From positions 4,565,963-4,629,962 of the forward strand of contig NC_087382.1 in assembly GCF_963675165.1 (NCBI RefSeq): 64,000 bases of DNA. Direction: 5' to 3'. Source of the stretch: Halichondria panicea. Taxonomy: Eukaryota; Porifera; Demospongiae; Suberitida; Halichondriidae. A program made the position numbers and the translations under genes. The stretch's first letter is position 1, and every line of letters starts with the position of its first letter. The notes under the pieces are model-generated. The model did not search any database. It was not told the DNA's origin and saw nothing but the letters and a program-made list of their open reading frames with translations. Positions 10,854-22,782 of this stretch are shown here, piece after piece.

Positions 10854-12368
10854 GATTAACCTTAGCTCTAATTAGCTAATTATCGCAACCTTTTAATTAC
10901 ATTCTTTGAACGATTCATCTTTTCTTTCTTTATAACCGCTACATATTGGACACAAGAGCTAGAGCCTTTTCTCCTACTGGAGGTACCCCTATGGCCAAGT
11001 TGTCAGGACCTGAAGGTAATAGATCAGATCAGTGGACCAAAGTGGCCAACTTGAATTTAGCACTGTGACCACAGAATCTGAAATTAGCTTTTGGCTATCA
11101 GCTTAGCTTTCAGCTTTTGGCTTCTCATCAGCTCAGCTTTCACCTATCAGCTATCAGCTTTCAGTCAGTATATACAGTGGACCTAAGTGGCCAAGTTGAA
11201 TTTAGCACTGTGACCACAGAATCTAATGCGTATGAAATTAGATTTTGACTATAAAATTATATCAGCTCAGCTTTCAGCTTTTGGTTTATCAGCTATCAAT
11301 GAACCAGATCAGATCATCACGCTGAATTTTGCATAGAAATTAACTTTTCGCAAGCAGCAAATTAAATCAGCTAAGGCTGTAGCTAGCTATAGCTATCAGC
11401 TCTCTGCATGGCTATATATCTCGCTGGCCAGTCCCACATCTAGTTTGACCACACCCTCCCAAATTAATGAGGCTGCTAACATCAATTACTGCTAGGATTT
11501 TCTAATTTTTTTATGCACCCATGACGTAATAATTATATCAAAAATCATTATTAATTAATTAGTAATTACCAAGTATCGTAATCTAGGGCAGACAGGTTCT
11601 TAGTGAATCTGGAGAAAGTTAAGTATGGCATCTTGAAGGGATGCTTATTGTCACACATCTTTTTGGTGTACTTCCAACGTACTTCCAACATAATGATTAA
11701 TACTCAGCTAGTTCAACCTGCAAAATTGTTTGTTTGTTTGATCACCTTTAAGGTTGTTCCTGGGAAATAAGGGCGTGTAAAGGGTGAATTTGCTCCACCA
11801 CACTGCACGTTCCAGTCTCAATCAAGCAATACTCGACATGGGGACATGAGGAGCCTAAATCAAATCACCTATATCGCCCGGCGCAGGTCACACATAATAT
11901 AATCCATAGGTGGTTTGATTTAGGCTCCTCCTGTCCTCACTGTCGAGTATTGCTTGATTGAGACTGTGACGTGCAGTGTGGTGGAGCAAATTCACCCTGT
12001 ACACGCCCTTATTTCCCAGGAACAACCTTAAGGTGGTCAAACAAACAACAAACATTGCAGGTTGAGTATTAATCATTATGTTGGAAGATATATGTATACA
12101 CCAAACTGATGTGTGACAATATCCTTTCAAGATGCCATACTTAACTTTATTCAGATTCACTAAAAACCTATCGCCCTAGATTACGATACTTGGTAATACT
12201 TTATCGAGTTATGGATTGATTTTTGATATGTCATGGATGCATAAAAAAGTGAAAGTCGCATGGTTAGGTTAAAATCCTAGTAGTAATATTAGCAGCCTCA
12301 TTTTAATTTAATTGGGGGGCGTGGCCAGACTAGATGTGGGACTGGCCATGCAGAGAGCCGATAGCTAG

Positions 12369-12478
12369 CAGAGGAGGTACGACATCCGCGTGTCAAAGGA
12401 AACGTTTTAGACACACATTCCTTAGGTCAAAGTTCGGAATGTGTGTGTTAAAGACATGCGGATGTCGTACCTCCTCTG
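12369..12478. mobile_element. 110-bp MITE of the same CAGAGGAGG family, nested
   Basis: Ends CAGAGGAGGTACGACATCCG and its inverse; 9-bp duplication GATAGCTAG at 12360-12368 and 12479-12487. The left arm of the host foldback has no counterpart near 11390, so it landed after the arms formed. An internal inverted pair (ACACACATTCC / GGAATGTGTGTG) makes the whole element a hairpin. Confidence 0.88.
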
Positions 12479-12823
12479 GATAGCTAGATAGCTGATAGCT
12501 AGCTACAGCCTTAGCTGATTTAATTTGCTGCTTGCGAAAATTTTATTTCTATGCAAAATTCAGCGTGATGATCTGATCTGGTTCACTGATAGCTGATAAG
12601 CCAAAAGCTGAATGCTGAGCTGATAGTCAAAATCTAATTTCATATGCATTAGATTCTGTGGTCACAGTGCTAAATTCAACTTGGCCACTTAGGTCCACTG
12701 TACTGACTGAAAGCTGATAGCTGATAGGTGAAAGCTAAGCTGATAGCCAAAAGCTAATTTCAGATTCTGTGGTCACAGTGCTAAATTCAAGTTGGCCACT
12801 TTGGTCCACTGATCGTAATAGGA

Positions 12824-13000
12824 CCTATAAGAAGCACCTCAAGTACTCCTATCTCTAAGATCCCTGTGAGAAGCATCCCAGGCACTCTGATCTTGTCTCT
12901 GTGAGATGACCCTGGAGACAGGATCCCTATGAGGAGCACCCCAGGCACTCCTGTCTCCAAGATCCCTGTGAGAAGCACCCCAGGCACTCCTGTCTCTGTG
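12824..13000. repeat. ~39-bp minisatellite, about four copies
   Basis: Repeats of a unit around ATCCCTGTGAGAAGCACCCC followed by AGGCACTCCTGTCTC. It creates an open minus frame (12787-12987) with PGVLLTGILE-type repeats that is not a gene. It is present only in the right arm of the foldback. Confidence 0.8.
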
Positions 13001-13298
13001 ATAAAGCTGCAACATGGAATTGTTTAGTTCAGAGTGTCTCCAACATGAAGAACATCAATGACATTAACAGTCTCAGCTTCTAGCACCCCTTTATTTGTAT
13101 GGTTTGCTCTGTGCCTGCAAGAATTTCCTGTCACTCATACTATAGTACTGTTCTGTGTGTCCCAATATGTAGAGGTTATACAGAAAGAAAAGATGAATCG
13201 TTCAAAGAATGTAATTAAAAGGTCGGGATAATTAGCTAATTAGAGCTAAGGTTAATCGTGTCCTCCCTCCTCTGGTTTCGGACCAGCGAGGTTCTACT

Positions 13299-13376
13299 TA
13301 GCCTCGATTCCAGGCCGTTCTCAATTGAGAAAGACGAACCTAGCCCCTCTAGTGAGAGGGGCTGGGATCGAGGCTA
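13299..13376. mobile_element. 78-bp TAGCCTCG-family MITE
   Basis: TAGCCTCGATTCCAGGCC at the left end, GGGATCGAGGCTA at the right, with a perfect 9-bp duplication GGTTCTACT (13290-13298, 13377-13385). It lies only a few bases beyond the right target duplication of the 2.4-kb foldback. Confidence 0.85.
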
Positions 13377-13794
13377 GGTTCTACTGTACTAACAATATTG
13401 ATACTCACAACTAAGAAAGCTAGACTAACTGAAACTGAAACTCTATTTCACCAATACAACAAACAACAAAATTCTAGCTCTGCTTTAATTAAAAGTGAAT
13501 ATTTGCATATTTTGTTTAAAAAATTTATAACTCATGAACCGTATATTAAAAACACTTGTAACAAAGTTCCACAGGTAGAACCGGACCCATGGACTCATAA
13601 TTGTTGCCTAGCAATCAACCACCACCCCACAAATAACAATTGTTAACAAAAATTCACAATTATGTACACAAACAATATTGTATGATGTTACGAAGTGAAT
13701 GAACACATGATATAAGTGTTCAGAATGCTCTCACGGTGACATGGCTCACTCAGGACTCAATCATGATCTGCAGAAACTTGTATTTGAGGTTCTA
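13377..13794. other. Non-coding, AT-rich
   Basis: An 82-codon plus frame (13398-13646) has no family features. Nothing else seen. Confidence 0.5.
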
Positions 13795-14126
13795 TCAGCA
13801 GACGCCTTTTTCCCGGGAAATATTTTCTTCACCTACACACAGGTTTACAAGTTCAATGGTGGCTCATGATGTCCACTGTTGTACTAACTAGCCTAAACAA
13901 ACCTATAGTGAAGCTATCAAGACTACAAATGCTACTCTAGTGACTTACCAGGTTCAGGAAGATAGTCCACCTCAAGTGCGTCTTCCTCAGGATTCTCAGG
14001 CTCTTTCTTTTTAGTTTGACCTCTGAAAGGAAGCTTCCTACCTAGCTATGATCTCAGTCACTGTCCTCTCACTCTACAAGGCCATAAGCATCGATATTCT
14101 CACTCTCTAGCTTCCCTAGAACCTCC
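13795..14126 (-). pseudogene. 3' terminal exons of an unidentified minus-strand gene
   Basis: Three short blocks have acceptor and donor sites and phases that fit together: 14073-14126 (reads EVLGKLESENIDAYGLV), 13949-14022 (GQTKKKEPENPEEDALEVDY then LPEP) and 13795-13832 (GEENISREKGVC, stop). The joins are phase 2 (GA|A) and phase 1 (G|GT). Composition is acidic and lysine-rich. I find no upstream exon between 14127 and 14480, so this would be a 3' remnant, or a chance frame. I do not recognise the protein. Confidence 0.4.
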
Positions 14127-14285
14127 CTGAGGTTGTACTACAAAGATCTTGTAGCAATTAATTAATATAAAACGGTCACTTTTCTTTCGATAGAACTGTA
14201 CCTCGAAGCAAAATATTAAAAATACCACGTAAGAGCAGCTCAATGCGCATGTGCTGGTACCTGCAGTGTGCGCATAGCTCTAACA

Positions 14286-14329
14286 TAGCCTCGATTCAAG
14301 GCCGATTAATCTGCCTGGAATCGAGGCTA
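14286..14329. mobile_element. 44-bp TAGCCTCG-family hairpin
   Basis: TAGCCTCGATTCAAGGCC and GGAATCGAGGCTA with near-perfect 9-bp flanks GCTCTAACA (14277-14285) and GCTCCAACA (14330-14338). Confidence 0.8.
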
Positions 14330-14484
14330 GCTCCAACACAGCGTGCACAATGATTTTTTGAAATTTATCAGTAGCCATGCCGACTATAGAGTCGGTCTAT
14401 AGTCGGCTAAAGCGGGGAAAGGGTTAAATCATTGTTCATCGATTATCAAATAACTGAAACTAAAACACGCTTCTAACCCCACAG

Positions 14485-15751
14485 AGGAGGACTTGCTTGA
14501 GACGACGGCCAGTGTCAGCTCTGCTGATTCAGACGATTTCTTTGTCGTCATACCGGACTGTTTCGATGTCAGCAAGCCTCTCCTAGGCTACACACCACCT
14601 GTCATCCAACCCCAGTATCCTGTTCCACCACCGATTTTGTCACATGATGTTATGACCAGGTCATCTGACAGTCACATGACCTCGTTCATCGTTGAAGAGC
14701 CAAAGCCCACCCTCACAAACTCCACACCCTCACAGACCACACCCCCTACGGCTCGTCGTGAGTACGTACCTCAGCGAGTCACACTCAAGAACGTGAGGGA
14801 CGCTCGCATGTATCGTCGACCTTTCACCGTTGCCGCCGGACTCGTGAACACAATGTCAGACTTGGTGAGCAGGAAAGTGAAAAAATAGCTCCACCCAGAA
14901 AGCCGGAAGAAGTGGGTGTGGTCAACAGCATGGAGGAAGACAGCAGTAGTGACGAGGAATTCGAGGTGAGAATAACATTTTTAAAACTCCCCACTGTTTC
15001 TGGCAGTGTAATTATATAATTTCACTTTCAATTTAGGTTAGTTTGGAAAATCACAATTTTACAATTTTGTGTTTCATTCTTGATCTCCAGGATGCTCCCG
15101 AGCCTCCCACCACTGCCCCTCCCCCTCAGCCGTGGAAGATCCAGCAGATGCCGAGCGTATCCCACCTCCTACCAGGACATAACTCCGCTCAGTGGGTGCA
15201 CAGTGATGAGGTGTGTGTGTGTGTGTGTGGGGGGGGGGGGATTATACAGTATCTAATCTCTTGTGCATAATTATAAGTACACAAACACATTATTGTAGTA
15301 CTGTACGTTAGTCACATGACGTTAGTCACATGACGTTAGTCACATGACATTAGCCTGCTTCTACATGTACATGACATGTAAGATGTTATTTTAGTATGTA
15401 ATTCTACGTGAAAGCTTCCTTTTTTTAACTTTGGTGTCTGTATGCGTGTCTATTCTATACTTTTTGACTGCAATGTACTCTGTTATCTCCCACCTGCGTG
15501 CTCATTATTACCTCCTCCCCCTCCCTCGGCACACATGCGCAGGATGGAGCCAAGTGGGTCCAGTCACCTGATGTCTCCCACCTCATCCCTCAGCGCTGGG
15601 ACGGACCCAAAGCCCCCAGCTCCCCGATGGAGAAGCTCATCTCAATGGGGTTTGCTGACAGGGCTTTCAACGAACAAATCCTGGCCAAACACAACAATGA
15701 CACTCCATGGTCCTCAACGAGTTGTTGGATGGTTACCAAGTAGACGTCTGA
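14485..15751 (+). pseudogene. NBR1: NBR1 autophagy receptor, last three exons, unit 1
   Basis: Exon a (14485-14965) follows a CCCCACAG acceptor and encodes SADSDDFFVVIPDCFDVSKP, matching the LC3-interacting region of NBR1 (core F-V-V-I within an acidic patch), then a Pro-rich linker and an amphipathic segment. Exon b (15091-15210) and exon c (15543-15751) end in a UBA domain (PMEKLISMGFADRAFNEQIL). Two one-base losses break the frame: a six-A run at 14882-14887 gives a stop at 14886-14888 although coding-like sequence continues to 14965, and near 15701 the frame slips so that MVLNELLDGYQVDV and its stop (15749-15751) lie in another frame. The PB1, ZZ and FW domains are absent upstream. A truncated pseudogene is most likely; homopolymer errors could explain the breaks but not the missing 5' part. 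Confidence 0.8.
15309..15352. repeat. 14-bp tandem repeat in the NBR1 intron
   Basis: GTTAGTCACATGAC repeated three times. The same intron opens with a (GT)n run followed by a poly-G tract at 15211-15240, directly at the exon b donor. Confidence 0.85.
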
Positions 15752-18208
15752 GCTGAAACAATTCGTGAACTCATTTAAAAAAAAAAAGTTTTTGTGTTGT
15801 GTTAACTATAGCGCTATAGCCTCCAAGAACTATCAATGTATTTTATACAATTATTTTATATATACTGTACATGTATTATATAATCAAGTGTAATTAAATT
15901 TCGAGATAATTCCAAATTTTATTCATGTTACTAATGTGTGCATGCGCACACTGATATTAATTAATACAAGCAATTCAATAAGGTCACTAATACAGTTGTA
16001 AGCACTGTCACTGTTTCAGCAGTTCCAAACATGCAATCTCTCGATCACTGACTGGCTAGCCACTCCTTGACGATGTCTCGGTCCCTCTGTAACCATTTGG
16101 CGTTGAGTCGAATGGCCTCACAGTTTTGCTTGACGATTCTCGCAGCCACTGGCCATGGGTTCTCTGAGAAGAACTTCTCTATTTCACCAGCTCTCTCCTC
16201 ACTCACAAAGCCAGCAGTGGACACCTGCATGGAGAGGGAGAGACAACATTTTAATTATAATACACCAGAGACAATTAATTTAAAACTCATACATTCACTA
16301 AAGTCTAGTTGAGTTGCCGGCCCCCAGAAGTTCTGTGGACAATAACTATGCTTCATTTATAGGCTTTATATGAAATTAATTCTTAATTATAGATTTCTAG
16401 ATAGAACCAGCTTTTTTAACAATGGCCGCTGCATACTTATATCGCCAACCGGTACCTCCCCCACACACACTCACATCGATCATCCTAGCCAGCAGGAACT
16501 GGCCGTTGTAGCGGTCCTTGAGCATGGTCCAGTTCTCCTGTACAAACTTCCAGACCCTCTCTCTAGAGTCTGGACACGAGCGGGTGAGGGACATGAGGAC
16601 TGCAGGGAGGTCCTGGGGGCGTACCTTATCCTGTGAGAGGGGTAAAGGGATTTAATACTCACATAGTATTATTATACAGACTAGCTGAAAATGCTGTGTA
16701 CAAATAATTTATAATATTATTGTACGGTACACCAGACTCATGCATGCACTGTATACATGGATACCAAATAAGAGCACGGGAGATCAACCAACACTTCAAA
16801 GGAGGACCTACATGCCAATTAAGGACCGGTGCTTCCCTGCATGTACCAAGCAAGATGCCCATGTAAACTATAGTATGAATATTTGTAACTGTATTATGAG
16901 TCACAGTACAGAAACATGAATGACATGCACATTAGTTGAATTACACAAACCACATACACACGTACACTTAGTAGTATACATGTACAAGCAAAGAACAAAC
17001 TTTGATTAATAATATGCCCCATGCAGAGTATACTATTCATGTACATCCCTCGACTTATGCGCACTGATGCATAACCATATAATTGAAATTCTTGATCTGC
17101 TTTTATTTATTAGTAGTCCATACAAGGTCACACCCACCCCGCCCCCTCACTCACACTGGTGGCAAAGTCGAGGCACTTGGTGATGAGTGTTTCTGTCTTC
17201 CCGTTGCCTAGCGAGCTGTAGATCCTCACCTTCTCCTCGTTGGAGTCAGCCTTGTCGTGGAGCTGCAACCAAATAACAATAGTCACCTAAATTTACTTAA
17301 CAAAATTTTACATACTGTGGAAGTAAAAACTTCCAGTCCACTAGATCTGGAAGTATAAAAATGGTACCATAATCCTTATGGTTAATGACAATCATGTAGT
17401 CTTCGAAGAAACAGTGCTTAATTGAGGTACTGTAATAAATGTACGGGTATTTCATGTCAATTAAGTATAGGCAACCAATATCGAGGTTTCCATGTACGAC
17501 AATACAGTAGGAAGACGACGAGACAATAATGTGGTAGTCATTGCATGCTTAGTATTGTCAGGAACAAACGATCCTGGTTATCCTATATTTCAACTCCCTT
17601 ATAATTATATGCAAGTCTTGTATACGCACTATTTGAGTTGATACTTGTATAACAAAACCCCCAAAGTACATGTATCAACTGATATTTGAGACCAACAGCT
17701 TTCCATTTATAGAACAACTCACCGCCACTAGATGGTCGAAGATAGATTCATCCCCACCACTGAGAGCAGCTGAGAACACGGCACTCTTAATGTCAGCAGG
17801 GATGGCGTCCTTCTCAGAGACATGGTCGCTAAATCTACGCTTGGACTCAGATATCATGTCCGGGTCACCATAGCGACCAAGCTGACCAATCACAAGACTC
17901 CGCAGCATTGTGTCCAGAGTACCTACATGTACGAGCGGATGAAATCAATAATCACGAAATGGATTTGTACATGTGAGATATCGGAAATGCATTTCCTGTA
18001 TACCTGTCACAAATAATTATGCCACACATAAAAACAGATTGAGGACTATTTATAACCTCCCTGCTATGCTGACAACTTTAACTTTAATGCTACAGCTCCA
18101 CTAAAGTATAAAATACAAGAGATGAAAACTTAAGAGATTGTGCTGGGGGGGGGGGGCTCCTGCATATACTTATTTAATATGGCCTCTAGCTGACATAGTC
18201 TAGTTTAA

Positions 18209-18295
18209 CGAGGCCGGAGAGGGCCGGGGGTGAGCCCCCTCACCTTGGATACGCCTTCTATTTCTTGCTCACCTCCCGGCCTTTCCCCGGCCTCG
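18209..18295. mobile_element. 87-bp GC-rich palindromic MITE flanked by TTAA
   Basis: Ends CGAGGCCGGAGAGGGCCGG and CCGGCCTTTCCCCGGCCTCG, with TTAA on both sides (18205-18208, 18296-18299). It lies in the intron between PSA exons 15 and 16. TTAA flanks suggest a piggyBac or Kolobok type, but four AT bases can match by chance. Confidence 0.65.
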
Positions 18296-18859
18296 TTAAA
18301 TTAGCCATGTTTAATGTTAGGACCGAAGTTTTCAGGAGACCCCACCTCCCAAACAATCTCTAACTCTTATTAAGTTACAAGTCTTAAATGTACTCACTGT
18401 CAGTGTCTTTACTGTCCCAGCCAAGTCGTGCAAAAGATGGAGTCAATAGTTTGAGAGCAAATCTCTTGAAATCCTCGTAACAATCGGTGGAGGAGAAGAG
18501 ACGAGCGAGGCTGCCAATGTTGGAGGCAAGGCTTTCCCACACCGTGTACGATGTCTCGCTAATAAACGAGCCAATCAGACGCAAGACGTCCACGGTGCTG
18601 CCCACTCCAGCACGAGCCTACGTATGTATATAATTATACAAAGTAGAAATAATTTTATTAGATATCGTGGTGTACAGTGTGAAAGTATTACGGGTTTGTC
18701 ATATCTCCCTTTAGGCAAAATGAACAAAATACCACAGAATACTATCAAAGGCTTACAAGAGAAGCCCTCGATACTATATTACTTTATAAGCTAGCCTCTT
18801 CAGTCAACCAGCATAAGAAACTCCTTACAAAATTACTACGATGACCTTTGCCGTTGACA

Positions 18860-18944
18860 CGTATTACACTACATTATCTACCCTTCAAATACAAGTGTGT
18901 GTGTGTGTGTGTGTGTGGTGTGGTGTGGGCGGGGGGTGACGTAC
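18860..18944. repeat. (GT)n tract next to PSA-2 exon 14
   Basis: A GT/TG run at about 18894-18927 followed by poly-G ends just before the exon 14 donor. Its length and form differ from the unit 2 version at 43937-43960. Confidence 0.8.
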
Positions 18945-20064
18945 AAGAGCGAAGGTGTCATTGAGTAGCCCGAGGCGATCCTGTGCTGACAGCTGCCCCA
19001 GAATGGAGAGGATGGGGGAGAGAAGAGTGGCCGAGTATGACACACGGTAGAAACCTTGACGACTTGGGTTCACCTGTATCAGTTTATTGGGGAGGGGAGG
19101 ACACATAATTCTCTGTAATAATTATTTTAAGCAATTGACAGGTAGTACGTGAGGAACACACATACACCAAAAAACTGTTACAAGTACGATCTAATGAAAG
19201 TTTGTGACAACTAAGAATATTTTTTAATTTGCCTGCCCGTACTGCATTATAAGACCATAGCTCATTAGAAGCAAGAGTTGATTACATCATTGTGAAGTGT
19301 TTGGCTCAGTAAGTGCTATGACTCCACCACTAGCAATGAGAAGGTGCAGCAAAGCCACTCCTTCCCAGCACGTAGTGACTGTTCTCATGGCAACAGACAT
19401 CAGCACCCCTGACATTCTCATCATCACCAAACACAACATCTCGTACACTCTTGCAGATACCGTATAGCGAGAAATTTCGGAGGCACTTAACTTTCGAGTA
19501 TATCACTTAGGGAATTATGAGCGTATAACTAGCTTCTTTGGAAGCTAGAAATTTATAATGGTAGGATGCTAACTCTAGTTCGCCAATGAAAGTGCATAGG
19601 ATATGTTATAGACTATATTCTAGTAGATAGAAATCACAAACCAGTTACAATACGACATGCAGTTAAACTTATTCTTCACGTACCAGTATCCAGTCGTCCT
19701 GCCCCACCCCCTCCACTGTCACAGTGGTGGACTGACTCTCCAGTACAAACTTGACAGCTGTCGGGTTCTTGCTCGTTGCTATGGTGACTGGTACTTGCCA
19801 CAACACAGACTCATGACCTGGACACACGTGACAATACAATCACTCAAACTAATCATTTCTTCAGGAAATTAGTTCTTCCCTCCCTAAATTTACATTCATA
19901 CCACATGTAGCTTCTCACCTGAGCTGTCACCATTGGCACAGAACTTCTTCTGAGAGATGGTCAGGATCCTGTTGTTGCCGTCCTGAGAAAATACAGTGCA
20001 CAAGGAGTTAACAAGATGTTAGAATACTAATGCTCGTATCACCAAAACAGTAACTATCAAGACA

Positions 20065-20275
20065 TACCGTATTACTAGAATGTTTTGCGAGCATCAAACA
20101 TTTGCGAACTTCGCGATGGTTGATCAATTCACAACAATAAATCAGCAAAACCTAGTAAATACACACGATCCGTGCCAGAACGCAATAGTTAGATTGCACA
20201 GGGTCAAATTTTCTGCTGATTTAATTGGCTTATTTGCAAAGGTTTTTCACCCGAAAATATTCTAGTAATACTGTA
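20065..20275. mobile_element. ~210-bp MITE in the intron between PSA exons 12 and 11
   Basis: TACCGTATTACTAGAAT at 20065 and the inverse ATTCTAGTAATAC near 20258-20271. It is also present in unit 2 (45129-45337), so it predates the older duplication. No coding content. Confidence 0.7.
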
Positions 20276-21084
20276 CATGTACTGAATAATAAACCTATTA
20301 ATTTTGGGGAAGCTCCTTTAATCACCTGCTTCCCCTCCACTGTCAGCACAGGGTAGCCCATCTGCTTTGTCCAGGTGTTCATCACCGTGGCAACTGGCTT
20401 CTTGCTGGCCTCCTCGAGAGACGCCCAAAGGTCCTCTGTCAGATGACATCAATAAAATTTGTTTGAAAACAATAAATTTACATCATACCTGTCTTCGCGT
20501 TTTTGTACGCAAATTTCTTCAAGTAGCTTCCGAGACCAGTTCGGAAATTCTGTAAAAAGAAAGAAATGGAAAAAAGTTGGAAATTTTGCAACACGCACAA
20601 AATTCAGGCATGCATTTACTTGGTTCCAATGACCTCCTGTACTCACACGCACACAGCAGCCACTATGTAAACCACACCCTAGCCACACCTACCTCCGTTC
20701 CGATCCAGTCGTGGAGCATGCGGATGATACAGGAGCCCTTGCGTAAGAGATGGTATCGAAGATCTCCTCCACCTCAGAGGGGGGTCCCACCTCAATCTAA
20801 TGTACGCAGGAGAGGGTATAGCGATCAAACAATATTGAAATAAAATTTCCTTACAATTATTAGGATTCGATCAACATCTTATATATAATTATGCCTAACA
20901 AGCTAGTACATGCAGTATAGCAGACGCCATAATCATAATAAGAGCACCGACTATCTAAGAATATGGATTTCAGTGAGCAAAAATGGCTAGTAAAACTAAA
21001 CGTATAATTATATACATGTGGCCATAATCACAAAAACTTTTGAGTGGTAAAAAAATTATCGCTTGAAGAAAGCTAGCTAGCTAG

Positions 21085-22184
21085 TAGCCTCGATCCCAGG
21101 CCGAGTTTTCGCTTTTATAACGGTTAGGCGAACAACTAGGCCTGGTACTAGTTGTCTGCGCATGCGTCAGTCGTTCGTTAGATTCTGGCGAATGGATATT
21201 CTCGTTCACTTTCGTGACATTTATATTCGTGTACTATCGTGTACTAGAAGTCAGTTCCCGTTTTATCATTATTGGAATGGCTCTTAGCTGAAGCTTCTCT
21301 CTTCTCTGAAGCTTAGAAAACATTATTCTGAAGACTAAACAACAAGGGAAGAGGTATAAAGCTTTGTCCAGCTTGTTAAGGTCAGAAATTTTTGTGTGGG
21401 CCCTATGCTATCAAATCTTGTTCATGTTTGGCAAGATCTAGGTAAACTATAGTTTCATCATTAATATGGTGGATCAAGTGAAGAGTGTGAGCTAGTGAAC
21501 TTGGTGCTACCATCATCAGCTCGTCGACAATGACACTATAACCTGTTTAAAATACGAGAAATTTAATAAAGATCTACACGTATTTAGAATGTCTACTTCT
21601 CTGTACAGGAGCAATGGCTAATATCCAGCTATCCCAACAGTGCTCCTCTTGGCTATACTAACGGACGAGACTGGACAGTTTAAGGTAAGGGTTTAACCGT
21701 CTTTGGTTCATGTATTAATTCTTTGTTTGCTCTTTCCCTTGCGTACTTGGACAGACCACGGATTGGAGGGACGCCATCCTTTTTCTCGAAGTATGCAGTG
21801 ATCACGCTCTTCTTCAGAGGCATCAAGAAAATCTACGTTTTCTCAAAAGTTACGAGTTGGGGCCTAGAATCAGAGAAGTCCAGCAGCCTGCTAAATCTTT
21901 TTGAAACGTAATTTGAAGGCATTCAATCATCCTAAAGTTGTCCTGGGTCACTGTAATCGTGCTGCAGCACAACTGGCAACTCCCCATGCCCTTGTGAAGC
22001 AGCTCTCTATGTGCATCTTTTGTGTACTCACTCTGTGCATTTTCTGTGTACAAATTTTGATTATAGATATTTTTGCCGACCACAAATACAATGAAAATTT
22101 GACGCATGCGCAGACAACTAGTACCAGGCCTAGTTGTTCGCCTAACCGTTATAAAAGCGAAAACTCGGCCTGGGATCGAGGCTA
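21085..22184. mobile_element. 1.1-kb long-TIR member of the TAGCCTCG family, unit 1 only
   Basis: Inverted ends of about 90 bp (TAGCCTCGATCCCAGGCCGA through the CGCATGCGTC block at about 21163-21174, and the inverse from about 22099). Flanks are GCTAGCTAG on both sides, compatible with a 9-bp duplication, though the local CTAG repeat makes this less certain. Unit 2 has the unoccupied site at about 46133-46150. Inside, 21606-21690 and 21755-21900 look faintly exon-like with GT and AG borders, but no transposase was recognised. Confidence 0.82.
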
Positions 22185-22782
22185 GCTAGCTAGGTATACT
22201 AGGTGGTAGCTATCAAGTTGTTTCAAAAGAATTAAGGCCTCCCTCAATGCATGAGCATCAAGTCCATGCAAGCTGCATGTCAACTCCAGTGTGAAGGAGG
22301 AAGGGACGTGTTGTATGGTTTCCTATACTGTGCTACGCAGACAATGAACTTTCAGTGAAAGTATAAAAAATAATAGACATTTATGACACATTTTACTACA
22401 AGCCCAGATACAATATCTCCTAGGCCTTGTTTCCCCATCTGACATAAAAGCGAATACTCTGCCTGGGAATGAGGTTAGTGCAATATTGTCATTTTCAGGC
22501 CTTCCTTTTCAGGCCTTCCCCTTGGTTGGCCTTCCAAAAATTTTGAGACTTAAAAGCCTCCCATCTGATAATGCTTTCGAGTCTTAACTGCACCTTTTAT
22601 AGTGTGACCCAGTGTGAACTTATTGTGGTGTTGCATATAACACTCGTGAATAACATTACAAACAGTCAATGGAATGCAAGAATAATAACTGTTTTGATAT
22701 TGGATATTGTACTATACTGACTGACAGCCATGACAGGAGATCCTGCTTCATTGAACATACCACTGTCTACACTCAACATTAT

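Larger units (their letters stand above)
10837..13274. mobile_element. 2.4-kb Mutator-like foldback element
   Basis: Two long arms face each other with the centre near 11.88-11.90 kb. For example 11025-11100 is the complement of 12735-12815, and the sequence at 11817-11865 returns inverted at 11920-11965. Ends are CAGAGGAGGGAGG and CCTCCCTCCTCTG. A perfect 9-bp duplication GTTTCGGAC flanks it (10828-10836 and 13275-13283), which indicates Mutator-type insertion. The arms differ by a nested 110-bp element (12369-12478) and a minisatellite (12824-13000), both in the right arm. No transposase frame is visible; the 90-codon minus frame at 11888-12160 crosses the centre and is not convincing. Confidence 0.88.

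Noticed and set aside
12787-12987. Minus frame with PGVLLTGILE repeats
   Set aside because: Made by the 39-bp minisatellite.
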